DNA of 64,000 nucleotides from Flaccisagitta enflata (Eukaryota > Chaetognatha > Sagittoidea > Aphragmophora), in NCBI GenBank assembly GCA_965153355.1, contig OZ231127.1:41974001-42038000 (forward strand), written 5' to 3'. Of the stretch, positions 24,301 to 38,400 are shown in pieces. Both the position numbers and the translations under genes were made by a program. The notes under the pieces are model-generated. The model was not told where the DNA came from and searched no databases. It saw only the letters and a list, made by a program, of their open reading frames with translations. Each line of letters begins with the position of its first letter. Position 1 is the stretch's first letter.

Positions 24301-26447
24301 TCTGCGACATGAGTCCACGACGTGGGTATGATCGTCTCTCGTAGTTTGATTTCTTTCATCGTCGCACCTTCGATGATGATGATGGCGACGTTGGTGACGA
24401 TTGAGGAATGATGACGACGACGACGACACATCCGGGGGATGAGACGACGACTGCGGGCGAAGATAAGGCGCGAGATCCGACTCTTTCGAAGACGACTCTC
24501 GATGCGAAGAAGAAGAATGCGACGACGATCGCCGCGTAGATTTGTCGATGGCGGAGGAAGTAGCAGCGGAAGCAGTCGAGGCAGCGCAGACTTCAAGTAC
24601 CACGCCGGCCTCCGGGGGCGCCGAATGAGTCCGATCGGCTTGATTGTTTCCTCGTAGAAAAGGGTTGTTTTCATTTGACGGCGAATGACGTTGAGAAGTG
24701 GAAGCTCGTTGTGAAGAAAGAGGAGGTTGAGAATGAGGAGCCGTTGCGTCGCGCCACGCTTCCATGACGTGAGGTGGACCGGTAGCAGCAGAGGATTCTT
24801 TTCGGTTCGGCCTTGTCTTTCCAGCGTTTTTCGCCCACCCTTCCGCCTGGATTGTCCTGAAAGTTACGGTCCAAACATTGGGTAAAACAATAATTGCCCA
24901 CTGCCCACAAACCACGAGACCGTCACCTCCCACAACGGAAAAACACAGTCAGCACACTCAATAGAACCCCCTAAACCAGTTTCAAGTAAACTGGCCATAA
25001 GCCTCCTCCCCGAAAAAAATGTCTAGGTAAGAAACTTTACTTACCCATTCTTGACTTTCATTCGCATATCCTCGACACCTCTCGTTATTTCCGTATCGCC
25101 GTCCGCTGAGGACAGCGCCATCTCCAAGATCGCAAACTCTCCTTCCCGCAGTGTCCACAATAACTCTCTGATGAACGCAAACAAAACATCAATGTGCTGT
25201 GTACGTTTGGGAAGTGGTTAAAAATAGTCAAACACTAGCAATCTAGCATAAAGATTACAATCATTATCACAACGCAAGCTTGACGGCAGAGGACTGACCT
25301 TATCTTGAAAAGTAAGTCTTGAAATGGTCGAAACATGGCAGGAATTTCTGTGGAGACCCGGTCAACATTAAGAGGTCCGTCAGCGAAGAGGGCCAATCCC
25401 CTAAAAGAAAGAGGCAAACATAATTGTGTAATTGCAAGATGCCGTCAAGCTGATTTCCCAGCATTTTCAGGTTTTCACTCTTCTGTTCATTCTTTCTTCC
25501 TCCCATTCTGTCTTTCTTTCTCTCGATCTGTCTGCCTGTCTTTCTCCCATTGTGCCTTTCTTTCTCCCATTGTGTCTTTCTCTCTTTCTCCCACATCTCT
25601 TTTTGTCTTTCTTTCTTTGTCTTTCATTCCTCCTTTCTTTGTCCTTTTCTTTCTTTCTTTCTTTGTCTTTTTCTTTCTTTCTTTCTTTGTCTTTTTCTTT
25701 CTTTGTCTTTTTCTTTCTTTGTCTTTTTCTTCTTTCTTTGTCTTTTTTTTTGTTTCTTTCTTTGTCTTTGTCTTGTTTCTTTCTTTGTCTTTGTCTTCTT
25801 TCTATCTTTGTCTTTTTCTTTCTTTCTTTCTTTGTCTTTTTTTTGTTTCTTTCTTTGTCTTTTTTTGTTTCTTTCTTTGTCTTTTTTTGTTTCTTTCTTT
25901 GTCTTTTTCTTTCTTTCTTTCTCTTTTTCTTTCTTTCTTTCTTTCTTTGTCTTTCTTCTTTCTTTCTTCTTTGTCTTTTTCTTCTTTCTTTCTTTTGTCT
26001 TTCTTCTCTTTCTTTCTTCTTTCTTTTTCTGTCTTTTTCTTTTCTTTCTCTTTTTCTTTCTCTCTTGTCTCTCTTTTCTTTCTCTTTTCTTTTCTCTTCT
26101 TTTCTTTTTCTTTCTTCTTTCTTTCTCTTTGTCTTTGTCTCTCTTTCTTTCTCTCTTTCTTTGTCTTTGTCTTTGTCTCTCTTTCTTTCTCTCTTTCTTT
26201 CTCTTTGTCTTTGACTCTCTTTCTCTCTTTCTTTCTCTTTGTCTTTGTCTCTCTGTCTCTCTTTCTTTCTCTTTGTCTTTGTCTCTCTTTCTTTCTCTTT
26301 GTCTTTGTCTCTCTTTCTCTTTCTCTTTGTCTCTCTTTCTTTGTCTTTGTCTCTCTTTCTTTGTCTTTGTCTCTCTTTCTTTGTCTTTGTCTCTCTTTCT
26401 TTGTCTTTGTCTCTCTTTCTTTCTTTGTCTTTCTTTCTTTGTCTTTC

Positions 26448-26487
<40 letters not shown>

Positions 26488-29400
26488 TTTTTCTTTCTTT
26501 CTTTCTTTCTTTCTCTTTCTTTCTTTGTCTGTCTTTCTTTGTCTTTCTTTCTTTGTCTTTCTTTCTTTCTTTGTCTGTCTTTCTTTCTTTGTCTTTTTTT
26601 CTTTGTCTTTCTCTGTCTTTTCTTTCCTTGTTAGTCTTTCTTTGCCTTTATTCCTTTCTTTTTTTGTCTTTCTTTCTCTTATTCTTTAATAAAGGCACGC
26701 GACATAAATAAAGAGGTGCAACCGGACTGGTTTATTCCTGCACTTACGCAACGATGGCGAGACGAGGGATGGTAAACATGAGCGAAGGTTCGAAGAGGTC
26801 GATGTCATCCTACAATGAGCAGACAAAAGCAAATTCACACGTTAAGATAAATGTATAGCTAGCTCAACATTGCAACACTGCAACATGAAAAATTATTTGC
26901 ACAGGGAAAAAAATCATACAAACTCAATCTAAGAAGCACTATTGCAATCATGAAATAATGACAGATCTCATAGAACCCACAATGTTTATCGGTTATAAGC
27001 GGATTTCAATTTTTAGCAATATAAGAAATTTAAATAAAGGATTTTATGTCTGTCATAGGCGAATTTCCGACCCTTTTGGGACCGGTATAGCGGGGTGTTT
27101 CTGTACCTGTGTGATCAGATGCTGACGGAGCGCCCGTTGCAGAGTTTCAGAGAAAAGAACGATGACATCAACTTGGACGTCATATTCTTTCACGGATTTG
27201 ACAGGAACCATGGCCGAGACGTAGCTGGAAGAAACCGTCCAAAGTTACAAACATAAATTGCGAAAATGTTGAATTTTGGTAACGACTTTGTTTAGGTATC
27301 AATAATTAGCCCACTGACTATTTTGGTTAGATTGAGAGAGAATGTTATATAGGAAAACTATGAAAGGTGGGACAACATCCCTCACTATACCCACACTAAA
27401 ATAAATGGAAGAGGGCCTTGTACACCATCACTGACAAGGACGATTTCAGCAAGAGGCTCACACATCAATTTTCCCTGACCAGCCCATGGCTGAGAGCGCA
27501 TTACGAATGGACTAGGAACTTGCAAATGATATCGTCACCATTAAATGTTAAAGGAGGCATATTGGCATGATTTTAAGCAGGCTAAAGCAGGTAGAATTAT
27601 TTTTTTTCTCGAAAACTACGTCCATACGAGGTCACTTTAACACTTCATTTTCTTGTAACAAAAATGTAACAGTACTTATTTAGGCATTATCTTGAGGTCT
27701 AATCCGTGTTTTAAGGGACCATGGACATTTGTTGTCACCATTCGGTCATGTCTAACAGATACAATCCTCCTCGCAATTAAAACGTGTTCAATTTTGTTCA
27801 TTTATAGCATCTGAGAGTGGAGGAGGAAAATCAGGAATTTTTGGACAAATTTAAAGGAAATGCCTAATAGATTCAATATAATCTACATAATGGGCGAAAG
27901 AGCCATCAAATATAGGCTTTGGTCACCCTACATTTCCTAAGGAAGATCGCTGAAAAAAAAATTGCGCAAAAAAGTAAGAGAAAGAATTTCTATGGGAGGA
28001 TTTTGAATTTCGGACAATTACGGTTTTTCAACAATTTAATTGTCCCATCCACGTCCAACAAATATCAGTTGTAGATTTTTCTCTGAAAAAGTTCTTTATG
28101 TATTCGCAATGACTCACATATGTTGGTCCAACCTAATGGTACGCAATCAAGATGAATTTGGCTTGGCTTGACCTGAGTTTCACAGTCTAAGGGGTGAAAA
28201 TTGAATTTCGGACAATTACGGTTTTTCAACAATTCACGCGCAAATGATGATGCTACCTTCACTGCTTGCCTAAATTCTTTTACGTCTCTAGTCTGTGGGT
28301 TTTACGGTCAAAGTTATAGTACAAATGATTACGTGAGTCTTTTATTGATAATACTGAGTGTCTACTTTAAAAATTGGTCTCCTCCCCCCCCCCATATTTC
28401 CTCAGGGGACGTGAGGCTCGACGCGAAACGGACTTGGTAAAAAAAGAATGTCGTCAAAAAAATCGAAATTTTGAAAGCATGATTTTTGTACGTTCCAGAC
28501 AATTCTGAATCGATTGAGACCAACTTTTTTTTTGCCAAAAATTTTTTCCCTCCCCCCACCTCTTAGCGTCCCCTCCCCCCCTCGTGGGCTGTTAGGGGCG
28601 CCATTAAGTGAAAAAAATAGCTGATTCTCATTGTCCAGATGTTTAGATTCACGATTCGACTACAGTGAATCCAAATAATCCAATTCTTAAAGTGCGAATT
28701 TTTCATCGCCAAGTGTGAGCCTCTTGCTGAAATCGTCCACAAGTTAATGACTAATAAATGGCTACGAGCGATGCTAACTTGTCAGTGAGGGCTCACAAGG
28801 CCCTCTTCCATTTATGTCAGTTTAGGTATAGTGAGTGATGTTGATCCACCTTTATCATACAACTTGGTCAAATCATTGTAGAATTGTGATAAATGATGCT
28901 TGAGTGTCTAGCATGAGCTGGCGTCATCAGCTGTGGACTAGCCGGAGGTTTCGTCCCCTGTACACTATGTTGGTTGCTCCGCCCGTCTTTGCCGAAATGT
29001 CCCTGTGCGACCTCTTCAAAGTGTGACACTGATGGTTTTCTTTCAAATGAGCCCAAGCACAACTTTCTAGATTGATGGGAACCTTTTTTAGGGCCCAATT
29101 AAAGTTTACATAGAAGTAAATGGGAAGAAATCCCCTTAAAGAGCCCCTTAACATTTTCCTTTTATTTTCTTTGTTTACTTCTAATCAACCCTAAAAAAGG
29201 TTTCCATCAATAGGGTGGTCCCGGATTGGGTGAAATTTCATATATTGATTTACTTGAGCCCTTTGCACAAATGTCCAATAAAAGAAGGATTTCTCACAAG
29301 CTGGGGTGTGAAATCAAACAAGAAACCTTGTCGGCAAAACTATAGGGTTGCTATGGGGATTTTTTTCATTGCCATAGAAAGCTTATAGTTTTGCCGCCAT

Positions 29401-32400
29401 AGTTTAATCTTCAAATTCAGACCTCTACTTGTGGGAAAACCTTTTTTGGTGCATTTATGCAAAAAATTAGAGTATATCATTTTTTAAAATTTGACCCTAT
29501 TTCGTGACCACCCTACCCATCAAGCTAGAAAGTTACGCTTAAGCTTGTTTGAAATATAATCTGAAGTGTCACATTATGAAGAGGTCACACAGGGACGATT
29601 CAGCAAAATCAGGCGGAGCAACCAACATTCTGTACACAGGACCTCCTTTTGATAAGAATAGCGGGGACATTGACTGATGCTGTCAGAATCGCCAATACTC
29701 AATAATCAGAACGCTACAATCAGCTATCAGTAGGTCCTTTTTTTTTTGCTCCTAACCAAAAATTGAAACATCCGCGGACTCAGAATATCCATTATATATC
29801 CATTATGTATGCATTATCACTTTAGTCTTTACTTCACTTCCTCGCAAACGGACCTGACAAATACTAAGCAACCGAAGCGAAATGATCCCAGTGTTATGAC
29901 TAAATATTATCACCGCTGACACTGTACAATGAGATGCGTCGATCATCAAAGGCATTATTAATCAAGATAAAAGCATTCTGGAAGAAACAACGAACTGATA
30001 ACTGGTGCTCAGATTATGAACATGACAATGCTTTCTTAAGTTCAAGCGACGTGCCATCTACTGGCGATACACACGAAAGTGGGCATGGATAGGTATTTTC
30101 TACTTAATCGGTATTTAGCATATTTCTAGGGCATGGCAAGTCAGAGAATTTTAGTGTCCAAGACTCCAGGGAGAACTCAAAAAGACAACGCCTTTGTCTC
30201 TTATTGATTTTTTTTTGGTAATCATCATTTCGAGGTTTCTGTCACGTAGGCCCAAATCATGAAAAAGAGCTTTTTTCCCCTCCGACAAAAATCCAGTTCC
30301 AGTCTTACTGCAGAAAAATGAATGGCAGTCTCACCTAGATAAGATATTCCATTAACCCAAAGCAGGCACGCGTTCTTGATGGGATGGCAAATCTCTACTG
30401 TCAGGCAGCACTGTAAAAATCAATAGCTCTTAGCGATCGTGTGTGTCTACGCGTTTGATTCCAATGTTTGTTTTGCAAAGAACCGCGTTATGCCATTGGT
30501 CGAAATAAGCGTGTCAACGTGTCAACGAATACAAACTAAAAAAATGTAATGCGCTAAAACGTTCTCATATAAATTGCTGGAACTTTTTGGTTTCTACGCG
30601 ATAAACTTCACATGAATTTATATCAAAACAATTGCAACCCTCCTCGTTACAATGAAAGTATCTGTCTCTGTACTATTGCAAGCCTATATGGTGAGTACCT
30701 ATTTCTGTGCACAAGCCAACCTGATACCTGAGAAGTTGCTGGTAGAAGATCAGGGGCATTGATGCAGGTGGGCAGTGTGTGGGAGGACGGGGGTTGAAAA
30801 ACTTGAAATATGGCTTGGTAGGGCTGTAATGGGCAGAAATCATTATTTCAGCGGAATTCGTGTAACCGGCCATTTCAATTGAAAGACCCGATTCCTACGA
30901 ACGGACCTACCCACGACAAAAAATAATGACAGATGTTTCAACAAACTTCAGGTATTACTTCAACGGACATATGGCTTCGATTACAAATCACTGGATATTT
31001 GTCAAGGGGAACGACCCCTGAACATTTTATACCGCCCATATGACCGTTTGATCAACCGCCCAGCAATAAACTCCGTATATCATTCCGTTCGTGACAAAGA
31101 AGGAGTGTCGGTAGACGGATTCCTCATCTCACTCTTATTAGAATTTTCCAAGAACTGTAGGACAAATTACACACTTTTCACCAGTCCTGGAGTCACATGG
31201 TCTAGTGTCAATCCAAACGAGTCCATGGTTGAAATGGTAAGTGTCATGTTTCTTTTGTGTAATAGTAAGTACCCCCTTGAATTTCCTATTTAGCAGCCTC
31301 TAGTATCCAATGTTGTAGCTAAAATTGTATGCAGTGAATGATGAGTGGATATGGTTTATAATTCTTCTCTCAATCTTTCCAGGTAAAGAATGGAAAGGCG
31401 GCAATGGCCTTGCAACTGTTTAGTCATAAACACAAACGTTTCAGAGATATTGAATATTCAACTTCAGTTGCCAGATCTGCATTGGGTATTCTCATGAAAA
31501 ATACGAGGATGACAACTTCTTACCTAAACATCTTCAAGCCATTTCATTACAGGTACGCTTACGGCAATGTCATTAGTTGCGCGCATGTGACTCATTTTTT
31601 TTTAACATCACTGCCCCTGCCCAAGAAGTTTCTTTGCCATCTTCATCACGTGCTCACTACACACTATCTGAAACTCAATCAGTGGAATTGAAAGTGCTAA
31701 ATTGCATATTTCTTTACTACAGTGCTTGGCTTGCAATCATTGGAATGCATGCTGTGATTTTTTCAGCATATCTGATCGTTCTAAAAATCACCAAAGATGA
31801 CGCGATCGATGATTGGAATAAGGTTTAGTATAGCTTGATTGAGCCAATAAGTTGGTAAACCTATGACTATTGCAGTATTACAGTGGCCTACCAGTCCAGT
31901 TTCACATCCTACTCGATGCGGTTTCTGTCAGGTCAGCGAAATTCTTTGGCACGTCGCCTTTTCTCTTCTCAACCAAAGGGTGCCACCAACGCCAGCGAAC
32001 AAGTTGCCCACCAGAATGCTTTCCTACATCTGGTTTTCGTTCTGCCTAATAACTGTCTGCATATACATGTCCGAAATAACATCAAGCGTCACCATAATGA
32101 AAATGGATCCGGGTATCAATTCCGTACAAAAACTTCTCCATGCGGTTGAAAAATCGGGAAAACCCATCTATTTTTGGGACAACAAGGATAGTCCAGGGAA
32201 GGAGATCGAGAACAAAAACCACAGCAACAAAGTCATTGAAAATTTGCAAATAAGGTGGACAACTTTCAACGCCTCCGATCAACTTCCCACGATCGTCATG
32301 AACAACAGCCTACGATCATCAGAGTAATTAGGAAAATGCCGGACTAGACTTAACAATGCGCTTAATATCAAAACTTTAGGAATCCGTTTCGAAAACAATG

Positions 32401-35400
32401 ATGGTCGTTCTTGGAGCTCAACTTTACACATATGTCTTTTTCCCTCCTAACAGATATTTTACGAAAGAAGAGATACTGCGTGAGATGAAAAAGATGTTCG
32501 CCTATATCGGATCGAGTTTATGGATGTCAATAAAACTTCATGACTCAATACGCACTTGCGATGTGGCCCTCATAGAAGACGAGATCTTGAACAAGGAGTA
32601 TTCCTTTATCTTCAATAAGGAAGAACAAGAATTTCGTCTTGCATGGGATTGGTAAGTTTACAGATTATTTCAAGCGTTAACCATAGCTATCAAACACCTG
32701 TATTCAAGACCAAGCGTCTCTTTTCACTGAATCAGTTTCCTCACGGACGTGAAGAGAAATGGGAGAATTAACGGCATGCTTGAGCTTCACTCTCTTCCTT
32801 ATCCTGGCATGCAGGAAAATGCGTGCAACGGGTTAGCAACAGAAGGACTTACGCTAGACGGTAAGAAAATGATCAATCAAGATTTTTTTCTGTAATTTCT
32901 TCCAATCAATTCTATATTCAGTGCTTATAGTACAGACTGCAATATCAAGTACTAAAAGTAAAAACTTGTCCAATTTTTCAGGGCTGATGAATTTCTTCAT
33001 AATCATACTAGCGGGTGTCGGACTGACCATGATCATCAGCATACTATTTCGAAAGCAATTTCCTGTTGGAGCTTGCAAAAATGTTGAGAAACAAAATGGG
33101 TAAGAAAAGGCCAAGTAGGCCAATAGGTGCGACGTGTGGATCGCCGAACGAATGCGTTACCGACAGACCGACCGACCGACCAACCGACGGACACAGCCAG
33201 TTATAGAGGTGCTTTGTCGCACCTAAAAACTATATCTGAGACCGTAAGCCATAAGGAACAAGGCCAAGTAGGCCAATAAGGCGCGACGTGTGGATCGTCA
33301 AGTGAATGCGTTACCCGACCGACCGACCAACCAATCAACTGACCGACCGATGGACACAGCCAATTATAGAGGTGCTTTGTCGCACCTAAAAAGAAAAGCT
33401 TCTGATTATAAGGGTTTAAGATCTTTAAAACCATGGTTTGGTGATTTCTTGATTGTCTTAACATTGATATTGCTTGCACTAAAATGTGATGTATCTCGGT
33501 TTTAGACTTAGTAGTAACACTCAATCGTTTCATAGTCACAACTTCGCAGATTTCTTCTGATGAGTATGTGTCTCTTAACTTACTGTGTGATGAATATGTG
33601 TTGCTTAGCTTACTGTATCTATTCATGTTTACAAAAACAAAAGTTCATTATTATACTATATATTCAGGAAAATCACGGTCAATCATACAAATTTATGAGA
33701 GTAGTAACAATTAGTATCCAATATCGGTGATATCAACTTAGACAATTTGATGAAAAAATAAAATTTTCCCGCGCATTTCTTATAGACAGTTTAAGGAACT
33801 ATCAGGCAGGTCAAAAACGAAAATTTTCAAAATTGAAATACAACAGCAAGACTACTAAACTAATTCAATGGTCACTCTGACAAAGCAAATGCTTGCGGAG
33901 AGGTAGGCCCTGGTTGAATAGAGAGAAGGGGTGAGGGAGTAGTCAGTTCTCTTTGTAACAACATGTGTTAACAGGGTCCAGAATGTGTAAAAAGCGTGAT
34001 AGAATTTCATCCACCTGTCACAAAGGATGGGGAATGAGCTCAATCCGTCAAAAATTCTCTCTGGTCAATATTTGGGACCCTACAGCTGCATATCTCAGGT
34101 CAAAAGGCTATATGAGGTCAATATTTCAAAACGGGAAATTTGAGTCTGATTGCAGATTCAGAATCCTTGTAAAAAACTGCTAAAAGAAAGTGTTCCTCTT
34201 TTTTTTTATATTCCTTCTCGAACATAGTCGAAATTATCATCAAACATTGAAATCAACCAAATCTTAAACAAAAGGAGCAAATTTGACCTGATTATGACCT
34301 TTGACGTCAGATTAGACCATGTTCTAGTTGGAATATCAAAAAAAGAAAGACTCTTTCTTCTGATACTCTGCCATCAGATTTTCAATTATCCCATTTTGAA
34401 ATTTTGACCTCATCTAGCCTTTTGACCTTAGATATGCAACGGTAGGGTCCCAAATATTGACCTGAGAAAATCTTTGACATACTGAGCTCATTCCCCACCC
34501 TTTAATTGGTCTGGAGACAGGGGGATGAGACTATCACAATTTTTATACATTTCTGGACACTCTGATCAGGGACTTTTGAATGAGTGGGCAGGGGACTAGA
34601 ATGTGGGAAGGATGACCAGTAATGCTCAGAGGGGTAAGCGAGAGAGCAGAATTTTGGCTTTGCTACTGGGGCATACGTGCAATTTGTGTCGGGCGTCTCA
34701 CTCAGTCTCAATTATATATAAAGGCCATAAAGGGCACTAAGAGAATAAGGGGAACTACCTCCTTGCCACAGCATCTATCTCCAATGAAAATAAGGAATTG
34801 CATCTCCCTCCTCTTCTTCTTCTTCTTCTTCCTCCTTCTTCCTCCTCCTCCTCCTCCTCCTCAATATGGGGTGTGGCTTGGAAGTTTATGTGAACTCATG
34901 CTGTTTTCCTTCTACACAATAAATTTGTTATTGCGCACTGTTTTGTCGTGTGTCCGTGTGGCAAAGCCAAAATTGCGTTCTAACTTGCTCAGAAATCGCC
35001 GAATTCCGGTCTGACCTTCTGACGGATACATATCTTTTATCATCGCTTGGCAAGAAACAAAAAACCTCAAAAATTTTAAAGTTGATTGCAAAAACTTTCA
35101 CGGATCTTTATTGGTCCTTAAAAATTCTATGTACTTACAAACTAACCAGTTTCTATTAAAAGGGACCACGTCAGAGATCTGTAAAGAATATCTCTTTCTT
35201 ACAATTCAAAAAAAAATTGAGGCAAATTAATTGAAAATTCTGACAGACACTGATACACACACATCAACCTTAATTGGTCATAGGCTCATAGCCAACTCTC
35301 CCGGTTAAAGACATGAAAAAACGAGATAAAATAACTAAAAAATAACTAAAAAATAATCATATTCGATGGAAAGTTGGAAAATAGAAAAGTACATCCAGAT

Positions 35401-38400
35401 AGTATGAAAATGAAAGAAATACATCTTAATGTCTCGTTGGAATTTCACTTCTCAATCGTAATTGTATTCACGCATGATCGGGCAAAAAAACCGGAATGGG
35501 ATCCGAAAATAATGCGTTGCAAAATTTTCCGACCAGAACAACACAGCACAGTTAAAAAATAATTATCACCGATAATATTTCAGATGTAAATATCTTTTTA
35601 GAAGGCAACACAAACACGCGACTAGATGGAGTCTAAAATATTGTTAAGGTTAGATCGTTGAAAAATAGAATAGATAACTAGTGGTAGTAAGTATTTATCA
35701 TTTGTCTACGGGGGTACCATGATCTCGTTTAGGGTCGAGGCAAGAAACGAAGCAAGAAACGAGGGGAGCAGTCATACTACCAATACCTCCAACCTCATCC
35801 GGTAAATTTAAGGATTGCACGTAGTTGGCCGGAAACAACCCAGTCGCGATAACCATGCCATCAACCCCCCCTTCCAACAATTCCCCTTTCCACCAGTCGA
35901 TTTCCTCTTTACTAATGATACGAATAACATTGCCTTTCGCAAAGCTCAACTCGTCATCGTTAATCGCGGTATAATTATAAAGCGCAATGACATTCTCTAT
36001 CGGAGCGTTCTCCAGTTGGGGACTGCCGGTAGCTGCGGTGTTTCCAGCCGTGGCCGCGGCGGCAGCGGCGGCTGCGGCGGCGATAGAAACGGGTTCGGGG
36101 GTCGGTGTGGTGGATGTTGATCTACCACCAGCGCCGGTGGACAGAATTTTCACGTAATCCCCAGGGAACCATCCAATCTGTCTCTTCTTTCCACGTGCAC
36201 GCAACTCTCCTTCCCACCAACCAGATTGCATTTTTTTCCTGATGGCAATTACTTGTCCGACGGTTAATGAAAGTTGTTCCGAGCCGCCCGATTCATAGGG
36301 GGCGATGACGATGGCAATTTCCTGATCCTTGCTGATCTTCCCGGAAATACTCCCTCTTCTAGATCTTCTACCACTGTCGCCGGAAACGCTCGACCTCCTC
36401 GAACGCCGACCAGATTTGTTGACGGACCCCGGCTCGGGCTTAGAATCTGGAGCGGCGTTCTTAACTAGCGGCTCAATTTCACTCACATAATTCGCAGGGA
36501 AAATACCGCTTTTATTGCCTATGCAGCCAGACCACCAATCACCCTCGGTCGTGGACAGTTCGATTATCTCATCCCCGTCGAAAGTAAGATCTCCAGGTTC
36601 GTTAGACTGAAATGCGTAGAGAGCGATGGCGCGTCGAATGGTGGTTGTCCCACTGTTTTTATTAGATTTCGGCACCGAAGCCTCTGTAGTTGCTTCCGAG
36701 GCGTAACTTTTTGGAAACCAACCTTCGACTCCTGGGCAAGATTGGACTTCCCCCTTCCACCAGCCTTCTTGCTGCTCCTTGACTGCTATCACGTCATCCT
36801 TTTTGAAAGACAATTGGTTCTCTGTCTTGGCTTCCCAAGAGAAAAGCGCCATAACCGTCGTGCCCGATGCAGCCTTAGTAGATTTCTCTGGCGCGAAAGA
36901 TGGCATCGGTCCCGGCGATTGTGGCTCACTCGAAGTCGACGCCCCTCTTCCCCAAGCATCGGAGGCGAGAGCACTTACCGGTTGATTCTGAACTGGAGTC
37001 ACCTCCTCCATCTTCTCCACGTATGCCTCTGGGAACAACCCAGACTTTCCCTCCATGGTGCCTGTTAGCCATCCGGGGTCGGACTCTTGATTTTCATCCA
37101 CCAATACAACGTCGCCAATTTGCAGATTTAACTCATCCGGGTTCCTTGAATCAAACTGATAAACGGCTCTGTACTTGACGATCTTCTTGCTTCCATCGTC
37201 GAGGACAGACGCGGAATCCCCAAAACCAGTCGATCCTGAAGTGCGATCTGACGATCCCCAGGTGGCCGCCAAAGACGAAGACCCATTCAAATTGCTGGAA
37301 TTGAATACATCATTGTTGTCATTCCAAGCATTGTTGGGTTGATCGTATTGAATTGGTTGAACCACCGGTGGAGTAGGATTGTCCCTTTTCCTTTTCATCT
37401 CCATCAAGATGGAGTATTTGGAATCCTGATCGGCTTCCAGCTGTTCATTTTCTTCCTTCAAGGTAGCGATCTGCTTTTTGAGGATCTCCACCGTCTTGGC
37501 CATTACGACGACGGATTTTGTCGCTGATTGCGAATCACCATCCACTTGAGCAAATTCCTCGCGAAATTTCGCCACCGTTTCCCGTTTCGAGGTCAGATTC
37601 TTCATGACGTTCTCGTAGCTTTGATTCACGGGATTGTCGTCCGCGTTGACGGAGGCTTTCAGCTCTTCGATTGACATTAAATTGGACGTTGACGGAATTT
37701 TCTTTTTGCACTCGCCAATTTCGGCCTTCAGATCGGCGATCTTTTTCACTTTTCCATCCCGGTCCTCTCTCATTTTGTCAATGGCGGAGGTCTTGGAAGA
37801 AACCTTTTCTCTAGCGACCTCTATATCCTTGACCAACTGTACGGCCTTTTCCACCAGCGACTGATGCCGATTGACCATGTCGTTGTGCTCAATCGTCATA
37901 GTTTCCACAGTCTCAATTTCTTTCGTCTTCTTTTCAGCCATTTCCTTTTTGCGGGCCATGATCCAGTCCTTTTCTTTCTGCTTCTCCAACTCTTTCCTAG
38001 CTGCCTCTCTCGCCGCCAGCATTTTCAGACGCTGTTCCTCTTTCTCCTTTTCCAATTCCTTCTGCCTTTGCTTCTCCGCCTCCATTTCTTTTTTTCTCTC
38101 TTCCTCCCTTTTCTGTCTTTCTCGCCTCTCTTCCTCCTCCCTCCTCTGCCTCTCTCGTCTTTCTTCCTCTTCTCTCCTCAGTCTCTCCCGCTTCTCTTCC
38201 TCCGCTTTGGCCGCCGCCTCTTCTCTAGCTATTTTCTCAGCCAACTCTCTGGCGGCCTTCTCCTTGGCCATCTGCTCCGCCAGCTCGCGAGCGGCTTTTT
38301 CCTTGGCCATTTTTTCCGCCAGTTCCATGGCGGCTTTCTCTTTCGCCAACTGCTCCGCCAACTCTTTAGCAGCCTTTTCCTTAGCCATTCTCTCCGCCAA

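Noticed and set aside
25335-26711. Long Phe/Leu/Ser-rich frames resembling membrane proteins
   Set aside because: They are translations of a (CTTT)n tract between two phased LST-2 exons. The same holds for 54645-55729 and 60300-61170.
28868-29154. Short minus-strand frames near 29 kb
   Set aside because: They lie within the arms of an inverted repeat and show no conserved protein features.
32386-32453. Earlier acceptor for IR exon 6 at GAATCCG
   Set aside because: Joining it to the donor at 32324 shifts the frame and hits a TGA at once. The acceptor before 32454 has a better pyrimidine tract and keeps the frame.
32921-32981. Extended IR exon 8 starting at the acceptor near 32921
   Set aside because: It is in frame but adds 20 polar residues between TLD and the M4 start. 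The acceptor at 32981 gives the usual spacing to M4. Alternative splicing cannot be excluded.
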